From positions 24,398-88,397 of the forward strand of contig JABYQR010000186.1 of the NCBI GenBank assembly GCA_022592445.1: a DNA stretch of 64,000 nucleotides, given 5' to 3'. Source of the DNA: Cytidiella melzeri. Lineage: Eukaryota > Basidiomycota > Agaricomycetes > Polyporales > Irpicaceae. The notes under the pieces were generated by a model, which saw only the letters and a program-made list of their open reading frames with translations, was not told where the DNA came from and ran no database searches. Positions 1 to 12,004 of this stretch are shown here, one piece after another; the first letter of the stretch is position 1; every line of letters starts with the position of its first letter. The position numbers were made by a program, and so were the translations under genes.

Positions 1-372
<372 letters not shown>

Positions 373-2393
373 TCATGAGAACAGGTCTACGAGTATCGTA
401 ATGATGCCAAGCCCTGTAGGGAATGTCAGTTCGGACAAGTGAATTTGAGTCATAGCTGACCAACCGATTTCAACAACGATGAGCCATATGACAATCGTCT
501 CCAGCCTTTCCGCATGGCGACTTGATACAGTCTCCTTGAGCAGCTGCAGCATATCTTGTAGAACCTGGCGCTGAGTCAGTAATAGCTCCAGGGTATCAAG
601 TAGAGAGATGCAATACCTCTACGCGCGTATTGAGTAGATTTATCCGTTGAGGTATCTCTAAGTAGCTTCGGGCCGCATCGTAAAGGGGTTGTAGATCAGG
701 ATATGTCTGTAATGATGAGCGTTAGCGGGGAGAATAGAAACGTCAGGTTATCACGAACGCACCCAGAAAACTTCCTAAATAGCCGAGCAGAAAATGTTAT
801 GACGGACGGAGTCATTACCAATCAAACAGCCCATACCGGTGAATCGAGGACAGAGCCCACGGAATTGATGTTTGTCCGGAGAAGAAACAGTTCGCCAATC
901 TGTTTCATGATTTCTGACAATACCAGCAGTCAGCCATGCTTCATCACAAGAGACCAGTCTCTCCATCACATACCCTTGTGTGGTATGTTGATCTTGCCAG
1001 TCTCACTAATTATTTCAGGAATGTCCTTCGTCTCTTCAATCGTGGAAGAGATTAGTTCTTCAAACTATCGCCGCGATGGGCATGCTTAGAATTGGAAGAC
1101 AAAATCCACTGTTTGCCATGACGTACAAGCGAGATCTTGACAGACTGAGACAGCGCGTGTGAGAGCGATAATTTTGTCCTGAAAAACTTATGAGGGGAGC
1201 AGTATCGTAAGAAACAACAGGACCAACATGTAGCTTGAGCCTTTGCGCAAGGTTATGACGTCGTTGTATATCCTATAGAGTGTACTGTTTAGTAGGAACT
1301 CCACGAAAGGAGCGACGCTCACCGTGAGTAGTTTGCGAAGTAAAAATTTAGATCTTCCATCTCAATGGACTCTAGAGCTGTTTTCAAATCGTCAATTGAG
1401 TACTTGAATGGTAAATACCATCCTTCGCACCAAGCTTGTCCACTTCAAAACGCTTACTAAATGCAACAGGTTAAAATACTCCCAAGTCGAGTGGCGCAGT
1501 AGAAACTCACATTGAAGACAAGAATCGCTTCTCCTCAGCCTCGGTCATGCCCCAGATCACTATAGTGCCGTACTGGAAAAGAAATATCTCGGCCACGGTT
1601 GGAACTTCCTCAAACTTGCTCTTCTTCTTAGGTCTTGACATGCCCCCTTGTGCATTGTCAGCAACCGCGGTCTGCGGGCCACTCGAAGTGTCCTCTTTTG
1701 AGTTTGGGGCGAGCTCGGGTATGCCGAGCAAATCTCCCTCTCCACCCGTGGTTTCAGATTCTGCGGCGGATCTAGGATTGGAGTTGAAATGGACATGGCG
1801 AGAACCTGATGGTTCATATGCATAGGGCGTGTAGATGACTTCGTCTATTATCCGTGGGTTCGTATGATACGTGGAGCGACGTGCGTTGAAGAACCGCATG
1901 AGCTCGGGGAAACGATAGGACCTGATAGAAATGTTGTCAGCCATGTTCTAGACTTGGCAAGGCGCATATGAGACTCACGAAGCAGTTGCATACGCAGTTA
2001 CTCGAGGTAACGACTTGGCTTTCTTCTTTGTCAAACGTAAGGCATCCCTCCGCGCGGTACCCGCAGGGATCAAATCGATTTGGTTGTATGCCTGTTCGTA
2101 ATGTTACGAGAGAGAGCGTAACGCGGTAAGAAAGACCGAACCTCAACGTCCTCAGTATCTCCCTCGTCGTCTGCTCCATCTTCTTCACTGTCTTCCCCAG
2201 TCGCTTCGCCTTCTTCCCGCCTCGGTGGACCCTCGGGCTGTGGTTCCGTGCGGTCCTTGGGAACAGGTTCGGGCTGCTCAGGAAGAACCTTGAGTTTACC
2301 TGCGACCTTTGTTGACCTATTGGCACCACGAGCTTTTGGTTCCGTCAATGGCGCTCCTGTTGGTGGAAGTCTTGGAGGCTGACTGGCGGACAT
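373..2393 (-). CDS. RMD1/Sif2-like DUF155 family protein
   Basis: Spliced protein of about 450 aa. Exon 1 (2393..2142) gives a low-complexity, acidic N terminus; exon 2 (2091..1979) begins the DUF155 fold (reads AYNQIDLIPAGTARRDALRL); exon 3 (1921..1511) carries YRFPELMRFF and the family signature FQYGTIVIWGMTEAEEKRFL. Downstream small exons give the conserved IEMEDLNFYFANYSRIYNDV block, a helical stretch, and a C-terminal hydrophobic anchor (IVIWLIVVEIGLGIITILV) before the stop at 373..375. A 12-nt exon (763..774) encodes EVFW. Family members are yeast Rmd1, fission yeast Sif2 and human mitochondrial RMND1. The molecular role is unclear; a C-terminal membrane anchor is usual. At least ten introns restore one uninterrupted frame, so the gene looks intact. 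Divergent from the J-protein gene, with starts 313 bp apart. Confidence 0.88.
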
Positions 2394-2706
2394 CTCGAAC
2401 GTCGAGGAGACTGTTCAAGTCGCGACCAGCCTCAAATGTAGCGCTGACCTCGATGAAGGTCTAGCGTCTGGCACGAAACGTCACACTTCGTCACATTCCG
2501 GACGCAGCCAGCTTCAGCGTCGACATGTTCCTCGACCACGACGACCTTAGCAGTTAGTGCGGTACGACACCCTCGAGAGAGTCGTCAAGCGGGATCTGGG
2601 ACATAAGCCTGGTGTAAGTAAGTCTTGCCGCGCTACGAACTGCGGCGTTGCCCTCACCTCCCTCAGGACAATCTATTCAGACTAGCATCGTGCCCTCTTG
2701 TCACAG
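2394..2706. promoter_or_regulatory. Shared upstream region of divergent RMD1-like and DNAJC11-like genes
   Basis: A 313-bp gap between two divergent ATG codons (2393 minus, 2707 plus). It contains no open frame that fits either gene, so it must carry both 5' UTRs and core promoters. No TATA box was recognised. Confidence 0.6.
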
Positions 2707-5117
2707 ATGACAATCCCGCCGTCTTCCCAACAAGGTGCAGACGCTTCCAGCCCTGAACACTACTAGTACGTGTTTTTGTCTTGTATCGGTCGCGGCTAAC
2801 AGAATGTAGTACTGTCTTCAATTTGCCGGTCACTGCTTCTGGGGAAGAAATAAGGGACAGATACAGACAACTTTCGCTAATCTTTCATCCGGACAAGCAG
2901 CCCGATGAACGACTGAAGGAAATCGCCACTCAAAAGTTCCTACAACTACAACAAGCCTACGAAGGTGTGTTCAACTGGTCCGCACATTTCGAAACGAACC
3001 TGACATTGTTAGGCTTCAGTTCTGTCTGACTCTACTTTCCGGTAGGTCGTCCTGATTGCGCCCCAATTCACACGCTTATGCGCTATATAGGCAAGCTTAT
3101 GACCTATATGGTGTAGTCATTTCTCCTGTTTTCACTGATTTTACAATCTAAATGGGCTGTAGGGCTGCAAGGCGTTGAGTTGGTGCGAAAGACCGAGTTG
3201 GATGGCCTCCCTTCAATTGAGGTTCGTTGTATGGTGATCGCCGACGAATTCTTCTTACCCGCGTCCAGTTTCGAGCAGAACTCGCTCGAAGAAAAGCTTA
3301 CCGCGACTATATGCGAGGACAACAAGTCACGCAATCCTCGGGAGCAACTACCATCGCATTGAATGCCACGTCCCTATTCGAAGAACTTGATACCGACCTT
3401 TCTCCGCTTCAGTCGATATGGCTGAGGTTGACATCAATTCAAGCGAATTCGATGAGACTGCGAAATTCTTTCAAAGTGAGCTGGTATATTAGTGCAAACC
3501 CTATCGGTACACTCACATTACGCATCTGGCAACTAGAAGTCACTTGGTGCTCACACAGATGTGACCTGCTCATCTACTGTTTATGCAGGCATACGAGGTA
3601 CACCTGGGAGACGAAGAGCAGCTCTCGGAACTTCGTTTACAGGATTACTCACGCACCAGCTATCTCCAAATTGGAGCGTCAATGTCAGTGCTTCGCTCGG
3701 TCGCACAAAGCTCGCCTCACGCTTTCCTTAGGTTGCAACTGACTTCCTCAAAACGGCGAATCTCAGGGCTAGTACTGTCTACGACGACGGCGACAATCAA
3801 CTTGGCCTAGAAGCTCATTTAAGTCCAATTCTCCCCATGCTAACTCCTGGAAACTCCAGGTTCACCCTGCAAAACCGCGTATCGTCATTGGTCCCTCCTG
3901 TCTCCGTGTCATATGGCCGCCGTCTATACCCAAATTCCCAAGGATTAGCTACCCTTACCGTTTCCACAGCTGATTCCATCCCAGCCCTGTCACTTGCATT
4001 TTCCACGGGCGAAAGCGCGTGGGACGGATTCGAGGACAAAGATGAGCTCGAGTCTGGAGCTTCAAGTTATTTGCCGTCTTCGTACGGCTTCTCATCCTGG
4101 CGCGCACGGTGGACGATCGGTATACAGCTGCAAGGGGCTCTGCCTTCCCTTTTTGCTGCGTGCGGCATTGCTTTCGAAGAGCTAGGGCTACGACTGTATG
4201 GCAGCCTAGACAGCATGAGTAGTCTCACATTTGGTGCCGTCTGGAATGCAGTGCAAGATGCAGTGGCATCTGGACCGCTAAATCTTTCTGCTCAGATCAC
4301 CATCAGCCTCTCGGAAATCTCACTGAGACTGAAGTACGTCGTATGGTTGTCTTGATGACATGTCTTGTAGTTAAATCATTGCCCAGGGTCACCTATTACA
4401 ACCAAACCGTGCAAGTGCCTATCATTCTGTATAATGGTTACGACACCACAGTGGCGTTCTGGACGACGATTGTGCCCTCAGCGTCAGTGGCGCTAGCGTA
4501 TTGCTTCGTACTCCGGCCTCGACAGCGGCGTCGAAGGGTTGAGTACGTCGGCTATACGGGGAATTGCCACACCAAAATCATACTCACTCAGGTAAACAGG
4601 TTCTTTCGCCAGGCACGTACCGAATTACGTGAAGCCCACGCGGTCAAGATACGCCCTGTTGAGGAAACCGTTTCTCTTTTGCGTGAAGCTGCGGGGCGTC
4701 ACATGAAGGCAGAGGCGTCAGTAGATGGTAAAGATCATTTGGTGTTGTTGAAGTCGCCTTCTATCGGCGTTCGCATTAGAGTTAGGCTCAACAGTTTATT
4801 TGACAGGTTTAATAATCACTGGCGCGCAATATGGGCCTGCCGAAAGAGACGAAGCGGCGAGAGGGCTCGACATCGACGTGACCATCCCTCTGCAAGTCTT
4901 GACCAACAACAGCCAGTTGTTCATTCCTGGACGGAGAAGTAAGGTGGGTCTTCCATATCTTCCTCTTTCTTCGCCGGTCTGGCAGCGTCTGTTTGTTCGT
5001 CTTTGGTTTATCGGCGATTTGGGTGTATGGTACTCCATCGTCCGAAAGGATTCCACGGCTTTGCTGTGTTGTCAACGGTTCATTGAACAGTTCGTCGGCA
5101 TCCAAATGACTGTGTGA
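2707..5117 (+). CDS. DNAJC11-like J-domain protein
   Basis: Spliced protein of about 620 aa. Exon 1 is 2707..2765 and exon 2 begins near 2818 (YTVFNLPVTASGEEIRDRYR). The J domain occupies residues about 19-85 with an intact HPD in LIFHPDKQPDERLKEIA. A 20-nt exon (3091..3110) encodes QAYDLY. The middle 350 residues are beta-rich with no other motif. The last 100 residues show the DUF3395-type end (LIITGAQYG, then DIDVTIPLQVLTNNSQL). Human DNAJC11 sits at the mitochondrial outer membrane and associates with MICOS/SAM; the fungal homologue probably acts in cristae or outer-membrane organisation. A 48-nt stretch (about 3681..3728) with GT..AG ends must be removed to skip an in-frame TAG. The last 55 residues fit the family poorly, so either the final exon differs or the C terminus has diverged. 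Confidence 0.85.
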
Positions 5118-8045
5118 CTCTACCCTCGGAAACTGATGACGGGATTTCCCAACGGAGGAAGTGCTTCAGTCAATTGCATGGACGCGGAGCGTCACGAGTT
5201 TCCGGGGCTGAGAGTTGCAAATGGGTGTGCACGATGTGGACGCATCCTTGTCGTTTTGTCTCCACTTGGACATGTTGACGTGCAGAGTCGTGTCAGCAGC
5301 CCGAGGATAACTCGAGCCGATCGTTGATCTTCACTTTTATCTCGTAATAAACTGTGACTGAACTCAGAAGCCAGAGAGTTAATCTTCGGCCTCTACGGCT
5401 GCAGTAGAGCCTGTGAGAAAATGAAAATGACGTTCTAGATGACCAATGTCGTGTTGATGTGTTCATCTCGAGCCCTTGTCTATTTTCACAGGTTACATGT
5501 TCCGCTGTGGCGGTCGCTCTATAGTCGGTGCCTCGTTAACTGACTCGTTGTGTTAGGCTGGACTGCCAGGTTTCTATGACCCCGCTCCCTCACTTGCGAA
5601 AACCTTGCGAATCCATTATACGTTCCGCGGACGGCCTCATTATGCGGAACTGCCGGACCATATGCCTGTCGTACTTCCGCTGGAAGGTGGGTTTTGCTCT
5701 GTTGTTGCTGCTATTAATTGGCCCTCGGACTGAATGTATGCCGTAACTTGCGAAATATAGATCACCTCGTTCGGTGAATCGCACTGGTGTGTGTCACCGG
5801 TCGTACGACGCAGAAATCCCTGCGAATGAGCCACATACTCAGCGGACTGAGATGAAACCCCCCACTTCCACAACAGCGGATCCTCGTGTGGGATCGACCC
5901 CGCTCGCTGCTTGTCATGACGGTGCAAATGAAATATAATGATCGACGGATCACACGTTCCCACCCCGTATTCGTGTTTGAAGGGCGCCCCCCTCAATACA
6001 AGTTGACCCACTTGAAGGATAAGTGTTTGGTTTCGAGTTGGATGTGCCGACGCAAGATCGTCGACAATTTTGACCCTGTCGAACGGTGATGTCTGAGACC
6101 AGACATGAAGTGTTTCGCGTTCTCGGAGAAATGCGAAGCGGCGAAGTTCTGATGTGTGGCAGAGAGAGGATGGCGAGCCCACACATCCACCCTGTCCGGC
6201 GGCAATAAGCAGCGGGACGTCTTTTTCCGCTTACCGTTCGTTTTACCAGGTGGATGGGACGGTTGAGTGTTCTTTGCAGCAGTGCCGAACCACAACTAGG
6301 ACCACGGTTGCAAAGGAAGCGACTTTGAGGGGGGTGGGTGCACGCCTCACGCGCAACTTGCCGATCCTGGCAACAACCCACGTAACCCCTTTGGTCTTGT
6401 ACGTGTTGTTCCTTTCTGTCTCTTCGTGCAGAACAGGCAGGTACGGCCTCGTGTGATTGAAAGGTGCGCCGCATATCCTTATAGGTTTTGTTATTCCACG
6501 CTGATGAGTAACGTTGAACGATCAGTGGTGCGTGGAGACACCGCTGGCTGATTACCCTGCTGCTTCGATAGCTACTTTGACAAGCACTCACGTAAGGAGT
6601 GAGACGAAGAATAAAATGTCCTCCTTCGTGATTACCGTGTCTCTTCCGAAATGAGCATATGGGTCGTGCCCGGTGAAAGGCTACTTTGACCGAGGTGAGT
6701 CGGGCTCTGCTTGTTTCTTCGGTTGTTGTGGTTTCGCGACTGACTAGTGACCACGGGGGAGGAACATTGGCTCTATGTGAGTTTCCATATGTGGAACTTA
6801 CGACATGTTTGTTTACGGCTGAGCCCGGCGGGATTGTCGGGGACAGAACTGAGTCCCCCGCGAGTCCGCGACATGGGAACGCAAAAGAGACGCGAGAGCT
6901 GTCAAATGTGGGTTTTTCTCTGTTGTTTGAGCATTGTTCGACTTGATCACATAATGTATGTGTATGACGGGATCTTCTGATCCAGAGTTACATATACTTA
7001 TGGCGGTGCGTGTTTGAAAAGGAGCGTATTTTTAGGTGAGAAGGCACGAAGTGAGGGAGAGAGATGCTGTCTGCTCATTCATTGTTGCATGTAGGACTCC
7101 GAGGAGATATGCAAAGTTTCCCACCTTTTGGCCACCCTTGTCACCAGATGGGTAAACTCCGCCCTGGCTCCCCAAACGAGAGGTGGACGTCGTGGCTGAC
7201 AAGTCATCGGGAGCTGTTTCCATGTAAAGGAAACACGGGCCAAATGCCGGGATGAGCGCTGAGCGAGCACGGAGCTTCTCCCGCGAAACTTTCTGACAGC
7301 GTGCGATAAGCGTGGCACAGAGTTGCAGGTGTCATGATCTGTCCTCTGCGAGTTTAGCGTTTTTGAGAACCGGCTGTATCGAGCAGGCCAGGCCCAGGGG
7401 AGCGGAAGGGAGAAGGAGGAGCGACCGCGAGGTGTGGCGTAAAGATTTTGAGTCCCGTGATGAGTTGAGAGTAGTGTAAGACCGCGTTTTGCATTGCTAG
7501 GCGGGCGTCCCCGAGCTGTCGGGCCAGTGTCAGAGACGTTCCAAAGTGGCAGCTGCCAGATTGGCTCTGCTCTGCTGAACCGAATCTGCACGCGTACTGC
7601 GATCTGCTCACTTTCGGCGGAACAGGGACTCTCCCACGGGAAATCTTATCAGTTTGATCAGATTGCCTGTTCGTGTTTCGGCGATGAATTTTCGCGGGAG
7701 AATCTATGGAAATATATATACGTCCTCAGTGTTATATTTCACAAATAGATAATTATAATTGCAAGAGAGCGTCTCAGGTAAAATGGTAGGCTAATCAACT
7801 AGAAAAGAGTCTAACGAGATTCAACGTCGGCTCGCCATTCGTCCATGCGGCCAACTCAATGCAAACTCTAACGGGTCAACAAACGCCAGATTCGGGGATC
7901 CCCATTCCAATTTAGCACTCGTCCCTGGTAAAGCACCACCGTCTACCCGGCGCTTCCACAAAACGCATAAATATCACTTCGCGCCCTCTGCTCGCCATTC
8001 CCTCCCTCCCCGCACCCACCGCGTCGCGTCTCACCGCCGTCCGCC
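5118..8045. other. Long gene-free stretch upstream of WOPR gene
   Basis: About 2.9 kb without a convincing gene. Frames of up to 213 codons exist on the minus strand (5950..6591, 5640..6182), but they are rich in Arg/Ser/Cys, lack family features and overlap one another in different frames. From 7900 to 8045 the plus strand becomes pyrimidine-rich (runs of CCCTCCCT just before the ATG), typical of a fungal core promoter/5' UTR. The stretch may hold a long 5' leader and regulatory DNA for the WOPR gene. Confidence 0.5.
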
Positions 8046-9491
8046 ATGCAGCAGCCGACCCTCGTCAATGTCCGCGTCAGCTCAACCCGCGACGCCCTAC
8101 AAATATTTTACGCCGTCGCCCGCAGAGTCCTCCCCATGATCACCCGTCGTCTCGACGCAGAGGAGCGCAGGGCAATTGGCCCCGGAAATGTCTACATCTG
8201 GGAAGAGCGTTGTGCAAACGCAGAGGTAACAGGATTGGGCATGGAGCGATGGTTAGTCTTTTTGCTTTTTTTTGTTTGTTTCTGCCGCATATAGGCACTC
8301 ATCCCGACGCTCTGTATGCGCAGGACGGACGGCATATCCTGGTCCGCTTCCAGAATCGCCCAAGAGTTCCTGTTCTATCGCCAACGAGACACAGACCCAG
8401 AATCGAGCCAGTCCTCGGCCCATTGGGCGAACATCATGAAGTGAGCAACCCACAACATTCACCTGCTCACTGCACCTCACCCTTCCCTCCAGCAGACGTG
8501 ACCCTCGCACAGGAGGCAACACCAGCCCCAGATCAGAAGTGGATCGCCTCATCAAGCAAACCTTCAGCGTCCATGTCTCGTTGCCAGACGATCGTCCTCG
8601 TGGTGTAACCAGAAAATGGCATCTCAGTCAGTGGACTTTTGAGACATGTACGAAAAAAATGATGTCACACTGACCCTGAACACAGCTGCGTACTTTAGCC
8701 AAGCCACCCTTGATTCCCTCAACACAATTGACATGATACCTGGTGTAGGCGACGTGTCCGTTCCGCCAGGTTGGTTCAAAAATGCCCGTGCGAGCAAAGG
8801 CCGTGCAGGCGAACGTCCCCGCGAAGAAAGCCCTCCTAGCTGGCCTGAATCCTGGACCGGCGTCGAAGTCCCCACAGACCCTTTCAGACCACAGTATTCT
8901 CTCGACGGACCGGTTCTGGGCATACATGAGGAAAAACATCCTTGGGTAGCACCGCATGGCCCAAATCATGTAAATCATCATCATCAACCTGTGCAGGAGT
9001 ACTACTCGGCTCGCGAGGATTATACCCGACATCACCCCTATGATGTACGTGTGCACTACCATCATCCGCCGCCCACTCTGCCACCGCCATCTTCTACCAC
9101 CGTTGCCCATCCGACACGTCTGCCTCCTCTCGCGGACGCTGGTATAGACACCTACCGCGATGCTTCACCATTCACAAGCCAGTCGTCTTCTTCCGCTTCG
9201 TCAGAGCTAGGCTCGTCGCCACTACCTAGCACAGCACTTTCATACGGTGCCCCTCCACCACCACCACCACCACCAACACTACCAAGAGCATCCCCTTTGT
9301 TAGCACATCTGTCCGCCGCTGGCGCAGGACGCCCTATAGCTTCTGACCGAAATTTGGTCCCGCTGTCCGTGCTAAAAACGATCAACCCCCCTGTACGCGA
9401 TCCGATGGCTGAGGATTGTCTGCGCCGTCTGTCGAACACGCCGAGACTCGAATCGAGATGGTCGAATTTGCGTACGGCGCTGCCTTCATGA
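8046..9491 (+). CDS. WOPR-domain (Gti1/Pac2 family) transcription factor
   Basis: Four exons (8046..8251, 8324..8440, 8493..8626, 8686..9491) give 420 aa. WOPR box 1 is residues about 5-95: TRDALQIFYAVARRVLPMIT, RRLDAEERRAIGPGNVYIWE, then ERWTDGISWSASRIAQEFLF across intron 1. Box 2 follows at about 125-165, including IKQTFSVHV and VTRKWHLTAYFSQATLDSL. WOPR proteins (Wor1, Ryp1, Gti1, Pac2) bind DNA through both boxes and act as master regulators of morphological or developmental switching. The remaining 250 residues are disordered: His/Pro-rich (HHPPPTLPPPSS) and a run of nine prolines (PPPPPPPPP), as usual for activation tails. Consensus TDGRxW reads TDGISW here. The gene stands alone, with about 3 kb of empty DNA upstream and 2.5 kb downstream. 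Confidence 0.93.
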
Positions 9492-12004
9492 TGATCCCCA
9501 CCCGCCGCGGCCATCGTCACTCGAATCTCACCGCCCGTGTGGCGAAGCAGTATGGCGTATGCTGTGACCAAGCTGTACCTCTAACCACCCTCACGGTCGT
9601 TGGTTCATTCATCCGAGTGTTTTCCCGTCAAGACGACGCAGATTATCAAATTTCTGCAATCCCTGCTCCCCCCCTATCCCCCTCTAACATGCACGCGCCC
9701 CACAACTCGGATCACACGTACCAGCTTTTTTTTTTCTTCTCACTTTGCTGATCATCTGCGGGATGATTTACCCGCCGGACCACACAAGCCTATCAAAGAG
9801 TCTCACTGACCCTTTACGTGTCAAACACGCAGACTCTTTCTAACGCAAGGAACTGAAACGGACTGTCAAATGTAGCACATCACTCATCTCATCGTTTATT
9901 ATCATTATACATCTTTCCCACATCACTCATCGCTCATCGACAATCACTCAACCCCGCCACCAATAATTTAGCCCATGGACTCCCTGTTCTTCTTCTATTT
10001 TTTTTTGTTTATTTGTTTGTTTGTATGACATTGCTATCGTCAATATTTCGCTGTCCACTGGTAGTCACTAATTGTATATGTGTGTTTCCTGGAAGAGAAT
10101 AAATAGGACGTGGACGAATTATTTTCACCAGCAATGCAGAGGCTGTTCTTCTTCGACAGGTAGAATGGAGATTAGTAGTATAGAATGGGTGGATGACGCC
10201 GATTGTCATTGTATGCCTGCATTCCTTTGTTATTGTTATTGTCTGAAATCATTTTACTGTTGGGTGTGCAGCAACTCGCCGCTTGCGTTTACTTCAGGTT
10301 CAGGTTCAGGTTCAGGTTTGAACAAGATCATCCAACGTCTGGGCCAAGCTCGTAGTGCACACTACTTACTTACCCCCATTTTTTTTTAACTTTAACTCAT
10401 TTCCACCCACTTTCGGAATACCAGTGGAAGGAAATTTGTGTGAATTTGATTGTAACGTACGTACTACCCGTTTGTTCTGATCCCGCCTTTTTTTGGGGGG
10501 GCGGGGGGTGGGGGAGAGAAAAACTTTCAAAAAACCGTCCATCTTGTTTCATAGTTGCGTGTACGATACGATACTTGGGAGTGTTCAATGGTAGCTAAGT
10601 TAGTTGTGGTCATAGTTGGCCCTGCCTGCTGTGCAGTGCAGGGATTACAGTACAGTACAGTACAGTCACGGTACAGTGGATACTTTTTGCAACCCTGGAT
10701 ATAGCCTGTTTCAACATGATCAGCCCCCCCCTCCCTCCCTCCCTCCCCCGGCACTATGTAGCATGTGGGTTTTGAGAAACAAGGTGGTAACGTCTACTTG
10801 AAAACTAACCGATTGGACTCCAACTCTAATCGACCATGATCAATCAGTCTAGATCCAGAAAGGTACTAAAGCGAAGGGAAGGGGAAGGGGAAAAACAGAT
10901 TATTGGTATTGAATTGTTTGAACGAACGCCTGTACTTACCACTGCTGGTAGTTACCCTAGATCTGTTTTTGGTACCACTGGCAGAGGTGTTATGATAGGT
11001 CGTTTTTAATTGTTGTAATTGTGACAAAATCAATTGCGCTGGTTGCAAACGACTTCATTGAAAGAGAAAAAAGGTAAGGTGTCTCACTTCGGACTTTCAA
11101 TGCGACCAACAAAAGAATTTTCTCCGCGTATGGCGGAATGCTAGCCGGCGGGAGGACAACTCAGGAGTGAGTGAGTGAGTAATCAGGGCAGCAGCTCCAC
11201 TGCTGCAGGGATGTCAATCAAATGTGGGCCACTAACCAGTACTGCCACCCGGCCGCGGGAAGGGAGCTGTGTTTTTTAATAAAACTGCCTCAAACGATAG
11301 AATGATCTTGTTCCAGGTACCGGTGCAGCGATGGCGATGCAACCGTTGGCATTGAGATCACACAGGTACGAATTTAATTTCAGGTGCGAGCCGTGTATCA
11401 TACTTGTGCTTAATAACGCTTCCCCCGCCCTCAAAGCAAATACAATACTAAGCAGTGGGTGTACGGCACCCCGCGAGGTCAAATCTACGCTAGAACCAGG
11501 GATCGCAATAGATAAATGCAAAACGTACAAGGCACAACTTCGAAACAAGGTAGGTAGGTCGGCAATAGCCTGCCGTTTTAACGTGACAGCAAGCGATGCA
11601 AGACAACTCAGGGAAGAACACACACGCGTAGCACTTGAGCAAAACTGCCTTACGCGGCTATATTGTGGTCCTACGAAAAAAAGACAAACGTCAACGTATG
11701 TAGCCGCAACAGTTTCGTCTTTGCTCTTTTTTCTTTTTTCTTTCAGCCGCAGTTTACCGTAACCGCTCACAGGGTATCCCTGCCCCTACGTGCCCTCGTG
11801 CGGATACCCGTACTCCACGTCCGATCCTGTGCGAGCGTCCTTGGCCCACAAAGTCGAAACTTGCTTCCAGACCTTGAGCACGCCCGTTCCGATGCTAAGC
11901 GGCGCGTAAGAGGCCGAACGGGAAAAAAAAAAAAAAAAGCCATCAATAACGAACCCACATCTTTTCTGCGGTGTGTAGACGCAAGCGCCGAGGGATCATT
12001 AGAC
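9492..12004. other. Gene-poor stretch with simple repeats
   Basis: About 2.5 kb with no gene I can support. Contents are T-rich tracts (9727, 10000, 10380), four copies of TTCAGG (10294..10317), a TACAG repeat (about 10646..10666), a C/CCCT tract (10723..10749), a G-run (about 10495..10513) and an A18 run near 11922. Open frames at 11276..11770 on both strands overlap each other and show no family features. The 3' UTRs of the WOPR gene (left) and MutY (right) fall here. Confidence 0.5.
10294..10317. repeat. Microsatellite (TTCAGG)4
   Basis: Four perfect tandem copies of the hexamer TTCAGG in a gene-free stretch. On the opposite strand it reads CCTGAA; it is not the fungal telomere repeat TTAGGG. 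Confidence 0.9.

Noticed and set aside
5590..6591. Overlapping minus-strand frames of 180 and 213 codons upstream of the WOPR gene
   Set aside because: Arg/Ser/Cys-rich, no domain, no plausible splicing to extend them, and two frames overlap in the same DNA. They look like chance frames.
10294..10317. Telomere-like repeat
   Set aside because: The unit is TTCAGG, not TTAGGG, and there are only four copies inside a gene-bearing region.
11276..11770. Frames of 164 codons (minus) and 143 codons (plus) over the same stretch
   Set aside because: They overlap on opposite strands with no family features; the region has repeat and A-run content typical of intergenic DNA.
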